A DNA stretch of 64,000 nt from positions 62,001-126,000 of IMG/VR virus record IMGVR_UViG_3300044691_000566, one strand, 5' to 3'. Both the position numbers and the translations under genes were made by a program. Below, piece after piece: positions 47,310 to 55,411 of the stretch (its first letter is position 1; every line of letters starts with the position of its first letter). The notes under the pieces were generated by a model. The model had not been told where the DNA came from and searched no databases. It worked only from the letters and a program-made list of their open reading frames with translations. The DNA is from a virus.

Positions 47310-49082
47310 GTGCCGTACACCGTCACCCTCAACCCCGGGCTGGTCGATGTGGCGCTGCCCGGCGGCGTCCTGGCCCAGGGCAGCCACTCCTACACCTTGA
47401 CGGACGAGCAGTTCCTGATGCTGAGCCCCACGGCCGCAGCAGTGCTGTTCTCCGCCTCCGGCCAGACCGGCGGGGGCTCGGCCTGGTCGATCGACCCCAC
47501 CGCCTACGGCGCCAAGGGGGACGGCAAGATCGTCACCGACGGCGCCATGACCTCCGGGTCCGCTGTCCTGACTTGCGCCACGTCGACCCCTTTCGTCTCG
47601 GCGGATGCCACCGCAGGCAAGCTGGTCATGGTCAAGGGCGCCGGGCCCAACGGCGTGACCTGCCTGATCACCACGGTCAAGACCTTCACCGACTCCGGGC
47701 ACGTGGTGCTCAACGCCAGCGCCGCCACCACGATCAGCAACGCCCTGGTCATGTGGGCCACGGACGACACGGTGGCCTTCCAGGCGGCCATCGACGCCGC
47801 CGTGGCGTACGGCCTGGCGCACAGCTACACCGCGACCATCAAGGTCCCGGCGGCCACCGGCCGGTTCTACGGCATCGGCGGGGCCCTGAAGACCGGCGGC
47901 GCCACCAAGGGCAACAGCCAGCTCACGCTGCCGGTGGTGCCCACCACCGGGGACAAGCTGACCATCGTCTTCGACGGTCCGGGGGACAGCTCCGCCGTGC
48001 AGCACTGGCAGCAGCTCGTCCCGCAGACCGGCGGCGCCACCCTGGTCAGCTTCTTCGTGCACGCCTCGTCGTCGGCGCAGATCACCAGCATCAACAACGG
48101 CGGCAACTCCGCTGTCATCGGCGGCCCGTCCCAGCCGGGCGGCTTCGGCGTCAACCCGGGCGTCTACACCAACGTCAACGCGGTCTTCCGCAACCTCTCG
48201 ATCCTGACCAGCCACAGCGCCTTCGGCCTGACCCTGAGCGCGCTGGACCTGTCCGGCATCGCCAACGCCAGCCTGGAGAACTTCGCCTACGGCACCGCCG
48301 GATCGGTCACCGGCACCGACTACGTGAGTCCCGGGGTCTTCGCGACGGGCCTGTCCATCGGCCTGTTGATGCCCGCCTCCGGCAACAACGACAACTGCGT
48401 GGTCCGCAATGTGACCTGTCACGGCGGGTTCACGTACGGGTTTTTCGCCACCGAGCACTGCGACATCTCCGCGATGCGCATCCTGTACTGCTGGGCGGCC
48501 TTCTGCCCGGTCGGCACCTACTACAGCTCGGTCGGCTCCACGCACGCCATCGTCGCCACCAATCTGAGCATCGAGTCGTGCACCTACGTCCTCTACGTCA
48601 TCGGCGCGGGCGGTGGCGGCCTGGGGCCCTTCCTGCACCTGAGGATCGACACGGAGACCTCCACCCCCCGGTTCGGCGACAACAACGGTGGTGTCGGCCT
48701 GGCCGCCGCACGCGGGGACGTCTACCTGAGCGGCCTCTACACGGCGGCGTCGCTGACCCTGGACAACCCGGTGGGCTTCGACATCATCGACGGCCAGCGG
48801 TCCTACCCGGTGATCTCGGTCGCGGCCAACTACGCCGTGCTGACCACCGACGAGGTGATCCAGGTGGACTGCACGGCAGCCGCCCGGACCGTCACGCTGC
48901 CGACGGCCGTGGGCCGCAACCGCCGGATCCTGATCACCAAGATCGACTCCAGTGCCAACGCGGTGGTCGTCGCCACCACGGGGGGACAGACCGTCAACGG
49001 TGCTGCCCCGGCGACCATCACCGGTCAGTGGACCTCGAAGGAGTACTTCCCCACCCCGGCCGGGGTATGGATCGCCCGATGA
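47310..49082 (+). CDS. Beta-helix tail-spike-like protein
   Basis: A 590-residue protein from GTG 47310 with CTCTGGAGGA at 47296-47305. Residues 1-60 form an anchor (YTVTLNPGLVDVALPGG). Then a pectate-lyase-like helix opening with SIDPTAYGAKGDGKIVTDGA (about residues 65-85) and DDTVAFQAAIDAA (about 152-164). The right-handed helix runs to about 500, and residues 505-590 form a small beta cap (VISVAANYAVLTTDEVIQVD). The entry motif matches both modules of the protein at 19418. Probably binds or cleaves host surface glycan. Confidence 0.75.
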   Translation: MPYTVTLNPGLVDVALPGGVLAQGSHSYTLTDEQFLMLSPTAAAVLFSASGQTGGGSAWSIDPTAYGAKGDGKIVTDGAMTSGSAVLTCATSTPFVSADATAGKLVMVKGAGPNGVTCLITTVKTFTDSGHVVLNASAATTISNALVMWATDDTVAFQAAIDAAVAYGLAHSYTATIKVPAATGRFYGIGGALKTGGATKGNSQLTLPVVPTTGDKLTIVFDGPGDSSAVQHWQQLVPQTGGATLVSFFVHASSSAQITSINNGGNSAVIGGPSQPGGFGVNPGVYTNVNAVFRNLSILTSHSAFGLTLSALDLSGIANASLENFAYGTAGSVTGTDYVSPGVFATGLSIGLLMPASGNNDNCVVRNVTCHGGFTYGFFATEHCDISAMRILYCWAAFCPVGTYYSSVGSTHAIVATNLSIESCTYVLYVIGAGGGGLGPFLHLRIDTETSTPRFGDNNGGVGLAAARGDVYLSGLYTAASLTLDNPVGFDIIDGQRSYPVISVAANYAVLTTDEVIQVDCTAAARTVTLPTAVGRNRRILITKIDSSANAVVVATTGGQTVNGAAPATITGQWTSKEYFPTPAGVWIAR

Positions 49083-49087
49083 CCTGA

Positions 49088-49170
49088 TAGAGTCAGGGCC
49101 TCGGTATGGCTGGGCCGGGCTCGGCTGGTCGGGGCATGGCAGGGGAGGCCCCCACTTCGGTGGGGGCCTC
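49088..49170 (+). ncRNA. GGNNN-repeat RNA unit, isolated plus copy
   Basis: TGATAGAGT (TAGAGT 49088-49093) right after the spike stop, then CAGGGCC, eight or nine GG pentamers (GGTAT, GGCTG, GGCCG, GGCTC ...), then a perfect 11-bp hairpin 49145-49170 with C(UUCG)G. Confidence 0.6.
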
Positions 49171-49190
49171 AGCCGTGTCCGGGGTCCGGC

Positions 49191-49211
49191 GAGCCCGGTG
49201 AAGGGGTGAAG
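49191..49211 (+). repeat. Structural-gene leader motif
   Basis: CCCGGTGAAGGGGTGAAG within 49191-49211, 26 bases before the GTG at 49237. Confidence 0.5.
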
Positions 49212-49236
49212 AGATCCCCTTGACCCGGAGGCCGAC

Positions 49237-49662
49237 GTGGCGCGGTGGCTGTTCCCCTCTGACCGTCTGGTCTTCCGGTACGGCACGCCCGGAACTCCTC
49301 TGTACTCGCCTGCGGCCGAGAGGGTCGTCATCTGCACCGACTCGGCCGGAACGGCCCTCGCGGGCATCCAGGCGCCCGACGGGACCACGATCGACGCCAC
49401 CTTGAGCATCGGCCAGGACTGCCTGATCCCCGAGTTCCTGGGCCCCGACGGCCTCACCACGCTGTACGCCAGGAACAGCGCCGGGATCGTCTCCAAGCTG
49501 TACGCACAGTCCGGCCAGTTCTTCGCGGGCTCCGCGATCAACCTGCCCAACGTCACCGCGCCCCCGGCCACCCCGACCGGCGGCGGTGTGCTCTTCGTCC
49601 AGGCGGGAGCACTGAAGTACAAGGGCAGCTCCGGCACGACCACCACCATCGCTCCGGCCTAG
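49237..49662 (+). CDS. Virion structural protein (fibre-associated)
   Basis: A 141-residue protein from GTG 49237 with CCGGAGG at 49226-49232. Beta-rich N-terminal part (FPSDRLVFRYGTPGTPLYS), then a linker and the ending PPATPTGGGVLFVQAGALKYKGSSGT, a segment seen at the ends of short phage fibre proteins. Probably a fibre or baseplate accessory. Confidence 0.55.
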   Translation: MARWLFPSDRLVFRYGTPGTPLYSPAAERVVICTDSAGTALAGIQAPDGTTIDATLSIGQDCLIPEFLGPDGLTTLYARNSAGIVSKLYAQSGQFFAGSAINLPNVTAPPATPTGGGVLFVQAGALKYKGSSGTTTTIAPA

Positions 49663-49670
49663 GAGACACC

Positions 49671-50378
49671 ATGCCCCTGGGGATCCCGCAGCCGAGCGGC
49701 ATGGTGCCGCACAGCCGCAGCACCATGCAGCCGTACTACATTCGCGAGCCCCAGCGGTGGGCCGTCGACCAGGAGCGCCAGCGGCACCTCCAGGCGCTGT
49801 ACTCGGTCGGCGAGTGGACCATCTTCTGTCTCATGTGGCACCTGGAGGACTTCCAGAACGGCCTCGTGACGCGGTGCTCGGTCTGCTACAACCGCTTCTC
49901 CCAGGCGTACAAGCAGGGCGAGCGCAACAAGTGCCCGGACTGTTTCGGGACGACTTTCGAGGGCGGCTTCAAGGCGATCATCGTGCGCCCGGCGATCTTC
50001 GGCGACACCGACGAGGCCACCAAGTACCAGGCGCGTGGCGTCGTGGACTCCGACGACCTGGACATGGAGTCGACCCCCGACTTCCGTGTCCGGAGCGGGG
50101 ACTACTGCTTCCGCTCCACGGGCCACAGGTTCTTCCTCCGGGTGCCGGAGCGCGTGACCCTGCGGACCGGCTTCGCCACCCCGTACCAGCGCTCCATGGC
50201 CGTCGGCTACAACCACGCGCGGGCCTCCCTTGAGGACCGCAGCGCGGTGGCCTACACCATCCCTCCCAACGAGGCCGACCTGATCCAGATCCTCAGCGTC
50301 GCGGTCACCGAGCCGGTGTCGTTCGGGGCTTTCGAAGTGATCAGAAGCCCCCTGATCCCCATCGACGACCTCGCGTAA
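49671..50378 (+). CDS. Neck/head-completion-type protein with zinc ribbon
   Basis: A 235-residue protein from ATG 49671 with CCTAGGAGACACC. Residues 50-62 (GEWTIFCLMWHLE) are helical. A four-Cys ribbon, CSVCYNRF ... CPDCFGT, lies at about residues 69-93, followed by beta strands (FKAIIVRPAIFG ...). It opens the neck-to-tail gene run in this window. Role inferred from position. Confidence 0.6.
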   Translation: MPLGIPQPSGMVPHSRSTMQPYYIREPQRWAVDQERQRHLQALYSVGEWTIFCLMWHLEDFQNGLVTRCSVCYNRFSQAYKQGERNKCPDCFGTTFEGGFKAIIVRPAIFGDTDEATKYQARGVVDSDDLDMESTPDFRVRSGDYCFRSTGHRFFLRVPERVTLRTGFATPYQRSMAVGYNHARASLEDRSAVAYTIPPNEADLIQILSVAVTEPVSFGAFEVIRSPLIPIDDLA

Positions 50379-50388
50379 GGATTTTAAA

Positions 50389-51147
50389 ATGTCGCTGCTG
50401 TATGCCCGGGTACGCCGGGAGGCCATGGCCTGGCGCAATGAGAGTGGCGAGCACCACCCCGTGGTGCATCCCGTCAAGCACGTCGGGTTCGCCGGGCACG
50501 TGGGCCAGTCCCCCGAAGGCCGTGAGGAGTGGGGGATGGGGGACGAGGACGAAGACGAGGATGAGGGCGGCTTCGACGAAGACCTTCGCGACAGTGTGCG
50601 GCCCGAGCCGACGCCAGAGGAGGAGGAGCACAACGACCTCCACGGGGAGTACCCGGAAAGCTTCTACGACCGGCACGACGAGGCGTACGACCACGCCCTG
50701 GACCAGCGGCAGCGGAAGAACCATGAGGAGAACCGTCCTGACGATACGGACGACGAGCTGATGGACTTCATCGGCAATCACGGCACCGACAAAGAGTTCT
50801 GGCACAAGCACGCCACCCACGGACCCGTGGACATCAAGCAGCCGGTCTACGCCACCCAGTCCCACGTCTCCCAGACCCACCTGGACAAGTACCGCCACGC
50901 CCCGAATGCCCCCACCCACCGGGACAAGGGCGACGACAGCTACCTGGGCGACGAGTCCCCGCTGATGGTCACCCACCGAGGCGCCCTGCACACCATCGAA
51001 GGCCATCACCGGGTCGCTGCCGCTCTCCAGCGCGGCGACAGCCACATACCCGCCTGGCACTTCAATGCCGACGAGCACGGTGGCCTGCCGGACTCCGAGG
51101 GCCACATGCCGGACCACGAGGACTACGAGGAGCACTGGAGCGCATGA
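50389..51147 (+). CDS. ParB-like domain protein, first of three
   Basis: A 252-residue protein. ATG 50389 lies in AGGATTTTAAAATG. Residues 45-110 are an acidic linker. Residues about 125-240 carry VYATQSHVSQTHLDKY ... MVTHRGALHTIEGHHRVAAALQRGD ... IPAWHFNAD, the strand plus G-H-H-R helix of ParB/sulfiredoxin-like domains. The next protein has the same phrases, so the two are paralogs. Among neck genes such proteins are probably packaged. Activity unknown. Confidence 0.65.
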   Translation: MSLLYARVRREAMAWRNESGEHHPVVHPVKHVGFAGHVGQSPEGREEWGMGDEDEDEDEGGFDEDLRDSVRPEPTPEEEEHNDLHGEYPESFYDRHDEAYDHALDQRQRKNHEENRPDDTDDELMDFIGNHGTDKEFWHKHATHGPVDIKQPVYATQSHVSQTHLDKYRHAPNAPTHRDKGDDSYLGDESPLMVTHRGALHTIEGHHRVAAALQRGDSHIPAWHFNADEHGGLPDSEGHMPDHEDYEEHWSA

Positions 51148-51623
51148 GCACCCTGTGGGCTCAGGCGGCCTGGGTCCAGGACGACGCCGAGGACGAGTCG
51201 ACGCACCCCGAGGTGCGGCCGGTGGAGAAGGCCGGGTTCGCCGGGTGGGTGACCTCCCCCGGGATGGAGGAGGAGGGCGACCAGCCCCACCACCACAACG
51301 AGCCGCTCATGGACCACCTGCTCTCCCACGGCGGGGATGAACTGAGGGAGATGTCCCAGCACGGCCGGATCCCCCTCAACGAGCCCGTGTACGGCACCCA
51401 GAGCCACGTGACCGAGCGGGGCCTGGCCAAGCACGCCTTCCCCGCCAAGCACGTCCCCGCCGAGCAGAAGCCCCGCTTCATCCGGCACCAGGGGCGCCTG
51501 TACGTGGACGACGGCCACCACCGCGTGGGGGCGGCCCTCCTGCGCGGGGACCCTTCGATCGAGGGCTACTACTTCAACGCCGACAAGAAGGGCTTCCCGG
51601 AGCCCGAGAACAGGTGGTGGTGA
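51144..51623 (+). CDS. ParB-like domain protein, second of three
   Basis: A 159-residue protein from ATG 51144 (ATGA overlap). After a short start (TLWAQAAWVQDD) and the HPEVRPVEKAGFAGWV peptide, related to HPVVHPVKHVGFAGHV in the preceding protein, comes the domain VYGTQSHVTERGLAKH ... RLYVDDGHHRVGAALLRGD ... EGYYFNADKKG. It is a shorter paralog without the acidic linker. Confidence 0.65.
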   Translation: MSTLWAQAAWVQDDAEDESTHPEVRPVEKAGFAGWVTSPGMEEEGDQPHHHNEPLMDHLLSHGGDELREMSQHGRIPLNEPVYGTQSHVTERGLAKHAFPAKHVPAEQKPRFIRHQGRLYVDDGHHRVGAALLRGDPSIEGYYFNADKKGFPEPENRWW

Positions 51624-51625
51624 GC

Positions 51626-52369
51626 ATGAGCTTGCTGTGGAGAACTGCCATGGTCCGTACCGCCTCCTGGGAGCCCCAGGACTCCGAGGAGCATATCCAC
51701 CCCGGGGACATGGAGGGCGACAAGATCCGGTACGAGCTGAACGACAAGCACATCGAGGACCTCGCGTCCTCGATCAAGCAGCACGGCTACAGCCCCGAGA
51801 GGCACGGCCAGCTCGGGATCAACGTCACCGACAACGGCGAGAACCTCTACACGCACTCGCGCGGGACCGAGGCCCACCCGGACCACCCGAACGACCACCA
51901 CGAGCACCTGTTGCACGCCCTGCGCGACGCCGGGCACGGCGAGGTGCCGGTACACATCCACGACCAGTCCTCGAACGAGTCCGGCACGGCCCCGACGTAC
52001 TACCACGGCACCACGGAGGAGGATCTGGATCAGGTCTATCCCAACCACGGCACCCGGGGCACCTTCGGTAACAACGGCGGCATTCATGAACCCGGCTACG
52101 CCTACGCCACCAGTCGGAAATGGGCCGAGCACTACGCCGACCGTGCAGCCGAAATGCGTGATGGCGTGCGCCCCCACGTCTACCAGGTCGAGCCCAAAGG
52201 GCCAGTGGAAGACGACCCTTCCCGCGACGTCCACGGCAACCTGCGAGGCAACTTCGCCGAGGACATGCGGTCCAAACACGGCTTCCAGGTTGTCGGCGAG
52301 GAGGACCTCGGCCATGACGACAACTACGAGGACGAGTGGGGCGAGCACGACCACGAGCATGAGGACTGA
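51626..52369 (+). CDS. ParB-like plus ART-like two-domain protein
   Basis: A 247-residue protein from ATG 51626. Residues about 25-110 look like a ParB-like N-domain (DKHIEDLASSIKQHGYSPE ... LLHALRDAGHGEVPVHI). Residues about 120-235 resemble an ADP-ribosyltransferase: APTYYHGTTEEDL, then GYAYATSRKWAEHYADRA, then VYQVEPKGPV. The start MSLLWRTAMVRTASW resembles those of the two upstream genes. The ART part has the H-G-T and Y-A-T-S landmarks but I see no clear ExE. Confidence 0.6.
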   Translation: MSLLWRTAMVRTASWEPQDSEEHIHPGDMEGDKIRYELNDKHIEDLASSIKQHGYSPERHGQLGINVTDNGENLYTHSRGTEAHPDHPNDHHEHLLHALRDAGHGEVPVHIHDQSSNESGTAPTYYHGTTEEDLDQVYPNHGTRGTFGNNGGIHEPGYAYATSRKWAEHYADRAAEMRDGVRPHVYQVEPKGPVEDDPSRDVHGNLRGNFAEDMRSKHGFQVVGEEDLGHDDNYEDEWGEHDHEHED

Positions 52370-52374
52370 TCGCA

Positions 52375-53082
52375 TTGTTGCTCGAATCGGCCGAGATGAG
52401 GCTGTGCGAGACGCCGGACCGGATCATCATGGTGGTGGCCGGACTGACCCCGGGCCGTGCCCGCTCATGCGCTCTGGCGGCCGTACGCGAGTGCCGCAGG
52501 AAGATGCCCAAGATGAGCGGCGCCTCAGCGGCCCGGCTCCAGCCCCTGTACGGCAAGGGCTACTTCGGGATCTGGTGGGCGGACAGCTACGTGTTCTTCC
52601 AGGACCACGGCATCCGGCCTTTCACCATGCGGTCCCTGGCGGGCAAGATCATCCCCATGTGGATCGACGACCCCACCGGCAAGGAGCGGTCCAAAAACCC
52701 CAAGGCCAAGGTCCGCACCACGATGTCCGGCAAGATCCAGGTGCTGATCTTCCGCAAGGCGGCCAACATCGGCCAGCGGGTCACCAAGTACGGCCGGGAC
52801 GCGGGAGGCAACCGTGTCGTCGTCTCCGACAAGCCCGCGTCCTATCCGGGTGCCCCGGGCCGGATCGGCGTGCGGGAGGCCGGGAGTCCCAACACCCGGG
52901 CGGGCAAAGCGGGCGGCCAGATCGCCAAGGGCAACGTCGGTGTGCGCTGGCGGCACCCGGGCACCGCACCCCGGCTGTTCCTCAACAACGCGCTGACGCT
53001 GGCGGCGCAGTGGAACGGCATCCTCCCCATCCGCGTATACCTGTGCGACCGCACCTGGCGGTTGCAGGTGAAGGTGAGCTGA
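52375..53082 (+). CDS. HK97 gp10-like neck protein
   Basis: A 235-residue protein. I use TTG 52375, 9 bases after GAGGA (52361-52365). ATG 52396 is the alternative. Residues 20-50 form a helix with ALAAVRECRRK. The middle is basic. The end GNVGVRWRHPGTAPRLFLNNAL matches the closing motif of HK97 gp10 / tail-completion proteins (H-P-G-T-x-P-x-x-F-x-x-x-A-L). Those proteins join head and tail. It lies just before the tail terminator and sheath. Confidence 0.6.
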   Translation: MLLESAEMRLCETPDRIIMVVAGLTPGRARSCALAAVRECRRKMPKMSGASAARLQPLYGKGYFGIWWADSYVFFQDHGIRPFTMRSLAGKIIPMWIDDPTGKERSKNPKAKVRTTMSGKIQVLIFRKAANIGQRVTKYGRDAGGNRVVVSDKPASYPGAPGRIGVREAGSPNTRAGKAGGQIAKGNVGVRWRHPGTAPRLFLNNALTLAAQWNGILPIRVYLCDRTWRLQVKVS

Positions 53083-53086
53083 CCCC

Positions 53087-53749
53087 ATGTACGTCGCCCC
53101 ACTGAAGACGCTGCTGAACGAGGCGCTCAACCTGACCTTCGACGGTCAGTACCCGGTGCCGGAGTTCCGGGGCATCCACATCGGCCTGGAGTACCCGGTC
53201 GACCAGCAGATGTACCCCTCGGTGTGGATCGACTTCGAGGACACCCAGCCGCTGCTGCGGGCAGGCATCGGGCACCTGGAGTACGTCAACCCCAGCGACG
53301 GCGTGACCCCGGTGGCTCCCTTCACCCGCTGGCGTTTCACGGGGTATGTCTCCCTCACCGCCGTGGCCCTGACCTCCCTGGAGCGGGACCGGCTGTACGA
53401 CGAGCTGGTCCGGGTGGTGGCCTTCAGCAATGAGGACGGCGTGGTCGGCCGCTTCAAGACCACCATCGCCAGCAACGACCTGATCGCCGCCACACTCAAC
53501 ACCGACAAGATCGAGGCCCGGGGCAACGCGGCGGCTCCCGGCACCCCCTGGGGCACCGACGAGATCATGTACGAGAAGTCCCTGAACCTGGAGCTGATCG
53601 GGGAGTTCGTGCCGGATCCGGCCACCGGGACCCTGGTCAGCCTCTCCCGGATCGTGATGATCCCGACCGAGGAACTGCCGGGCCACCTCACCTACGTCCC
53701 GGACAACGGCGTGGATCTCTCCTCCGGCCAGTTCTCCGAGTGGCACTGA
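53087..53749 (+). CDS. Probable tail terminator/completion protein
   Basis: A 220-residue protein from ATG 53087. Begins with a helix (LKTLLNEALNLTF), then long beta strands (PSVWIDFEDTQPLLRAG ... TRWRFTGYVSLTAVAL), a second helix (RDRLYDELVRVVAF) and further strands. This alternation is the usual fold of tail terminator proteins, and the gene precedes the sheath. No direct family match. Confidence 0.55.
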   Translation: MYVAPLKTLLNEALNLTFDGQYPVPEFRGIHIGLEYPVDQQMYPSVWIDFEDTQPLLRAGIGHLEYVNPSDGVTPVAPFTRWRFTGYVSLTAVALTSLERDRLYDELVRVVAFSNEDGVVGRFKTTIASNDLIAATLNTDKIEARGNAAAPGTPWGTDEIMYEKSLNLELIGEFVPDPATGTLVSLSRIVMIPTEELPGHLTYVPDNGVDLSSGQFSEWH

Positions 53750-53772
53750 CCCTCCTGTCCTTCGGGACCCCG

Positions 53773-53792
53773 CTCCCCGGAAGAGGTGGAAG
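53773..53792 (+). repeat. Structural-gene leader motif
   Basis: CTCCCCGGAAGAGGTGGAAG, 36 bases before the sheath start. A small GTCC-TTCG-GGAC hairpin (53757-53768) precedes it. Confidence 0.5.
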
Positions 53793-53828
53793 CACGATCT
53801 GACCACCGTTCCGGAGGGGTGGAACACC

Positions 53829-55394
53829 TTGCCCGACTTCACCAGTTACGTCCCACCGGGCGTATACGTCCAGGACACCTCGCAGCCGGTGGTGACGCCC
53901 ACCACCGTTGCCACCAACGTCGTGACGGTGATCGGCCCGGCGCAGGGGTACCAGACCCAGACGGACGCGGTCCAGGTCTACTGGAACTCGAACACTCTGC
54001 TGACCCAGCGCGGGGCCTTCGTGACGGCGGTGACCGGTCCTCCGGTCATCGGTGCCCCGGTGGTCAAGAACGCGGCCGGGCTCGTCATGACCTACGCCAT
54101 CGACTACACCTTCATCGTCGACTCCTCGGGCGGTGGGGGCGCCGCCAACGCGGTGACCTACATCAAGCGCCTGGGTACCAGCGGGAGTCCGTCGGCGACC
54201 TCCCCCAACGGCCTGGTGGACGGCGCTGTCGTCTTCGTCACCTACAGCTACGCGGACGCGGACTACTTCACTCCGCAGTCGTTCACCGACCCGAGTCAGA
54301 TCTCTGCCACCTACGGGGCGGCTCTGACCAGCACGGCGCCCGCCAACCCGAACAGCTCCCAGGTCCTGTGCGCCCTGACCCTGGCCGCCCAGCTCGCCAT
54401 GGCCAACGGGGCCAGCACGGTGCTCGCCCTGGCCACCAACCCGGCCGACGGCCCGATCCGGGACCAGTTCGTCGCGGCATATGCCAAGCTCCAGGCGAAA
54501 TACCAGGCGTCCCTGCTCGTCCCGCTGTTCGTGGACGGCTCGCCGCAGGCCAGCGGGTCAGCAGACGCCCACAGCGCGGACGCGGTCCTCGCCCTCATCC
54601 AGGACGTCAACGCCCACTGCGTGAACGCGTCGGCCGACGGCTACGGCCGGATGGCCTTCGTCGGCGTGGAGACCAATTACGACGCCACCACGCGGCCGTT
54701 CAGCACGGTGGCCACCACCGTCTCCTCCAAGCGGACCGTGCTGGCCTACCCCAACCAGCTCAGCTTCTACAACTCGCTGCTGGCGCAGACCACCACGGTC
54801 TCCGGCTACTACCTGGCAGCGGCCATGGCCGGGCGTCTGGCCGGTGGCGATGTGGAGCGCGGCCTGACCAAGATCTCCGTCACCGGGTTCAACGGTCTGC
54901 CCGCCGTCCTGGCGCAGCAGCAGACCAAGGCGTTCAAGGACTCCCTGTCCAAGGCGGGCGTCTCTGTCCTGGAGCAGATCCAGTCCGGGGCCCTCCAGAT
55001 CCGCCACGGCGTGACCACGGACATGTCGGGCCTGACCACCCGGGAGATCTCCCTGGTGCGTGTGGGCGACGTCCTGTTCGAGCTGGTGCAGACCGGCATG
55101 GACTCTGCGGGACTGATCGGGCAGCCGATCGACGCGGACATGACGACCAAGGTGAAGGGCGCCCTCACCGGGGTCCTGGAGACGGCCGTCAGCAACAACG
55201 TCATCGACTCGTACGGCAACGTCGTGGTGCGCCAGCAGCCACTGCCGAGCGGTGACCCCTCGATCATCGAGGCCCAGTTCGCCTACGCCCCGGCAATTCC
55301 CGCGAACTACATCACCGTCTCGTTCGCCATCGACCTGACGTCGGGCGCGTTCACCAACACCACCGACACGACGACCACCCCGACCTCCGGCTGA
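53829..55394 (+). CDS. Tail sheath protein
   Basis: A 521-residue protein. The start is TTG 53829, with GGAGGGG at 53812-53818 and no better ATG. The N-terminus PDFTSYVPPGVYVQDTS has the P-G-V-Y-V-x-E/D motif of contractile sheaths. The middle is alpha/beta with a variable insert. The C-terminal domain ends SIIEAQFAYAPAIPANYITV followed by SFAID, the strand that links sheath subunits (known arrangement for T4-like and related sheaths). It marks the phage as a myovirus. Contraction drives the tube through the envelope. Confidence 0.93.
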   Translation: MPDFTSYVPPGVYVQDTSQPVVTPTTVATNVVTVIGPAQGYQTQTDAVQVYWNSNTLLTQRGAFVTAVTGPPVIGAPVVKNAAGLVMTYAIDYTFIVDSSGGGGAANAVTYIKRLGTSGSPSATSPNGLVDGAVVFVTYSYADADYFTPQSFTDPSQISATYGAALTSTAPANPNSSQVLCALTLAAQLAMANGASTVLALATNPADGPIRDQFVAAYAKLQAKYQASLLVPLFVDGSPQASGSADAHSADAVLALIQDVNAHCVNASADGYGRMAFVGVETNYDATTRPFSTVATTVSSKRTVLAYPNQLSFYNSLLAQTTTVSGYYLAAAMAGRLAGGDVERGLTKISVTGFNGLPAVLAQQQTKAFKDSLSKAGVSVLEQIQSGALQIRHGVTTDMSGLTTREISLVRVGDVLFELVQTGMDSAGLIGQPIDADMTTKVKGALTGVLETAVSNNVIDSYGNVVVRQQPLPSGDPSIIEAQFAYAPAIPANYITVSFAIDLTSGAFTNTTDTTTTPTSG

Positions 55395-55411
55395 TCTGAG
55401 GGGATTTTAAA

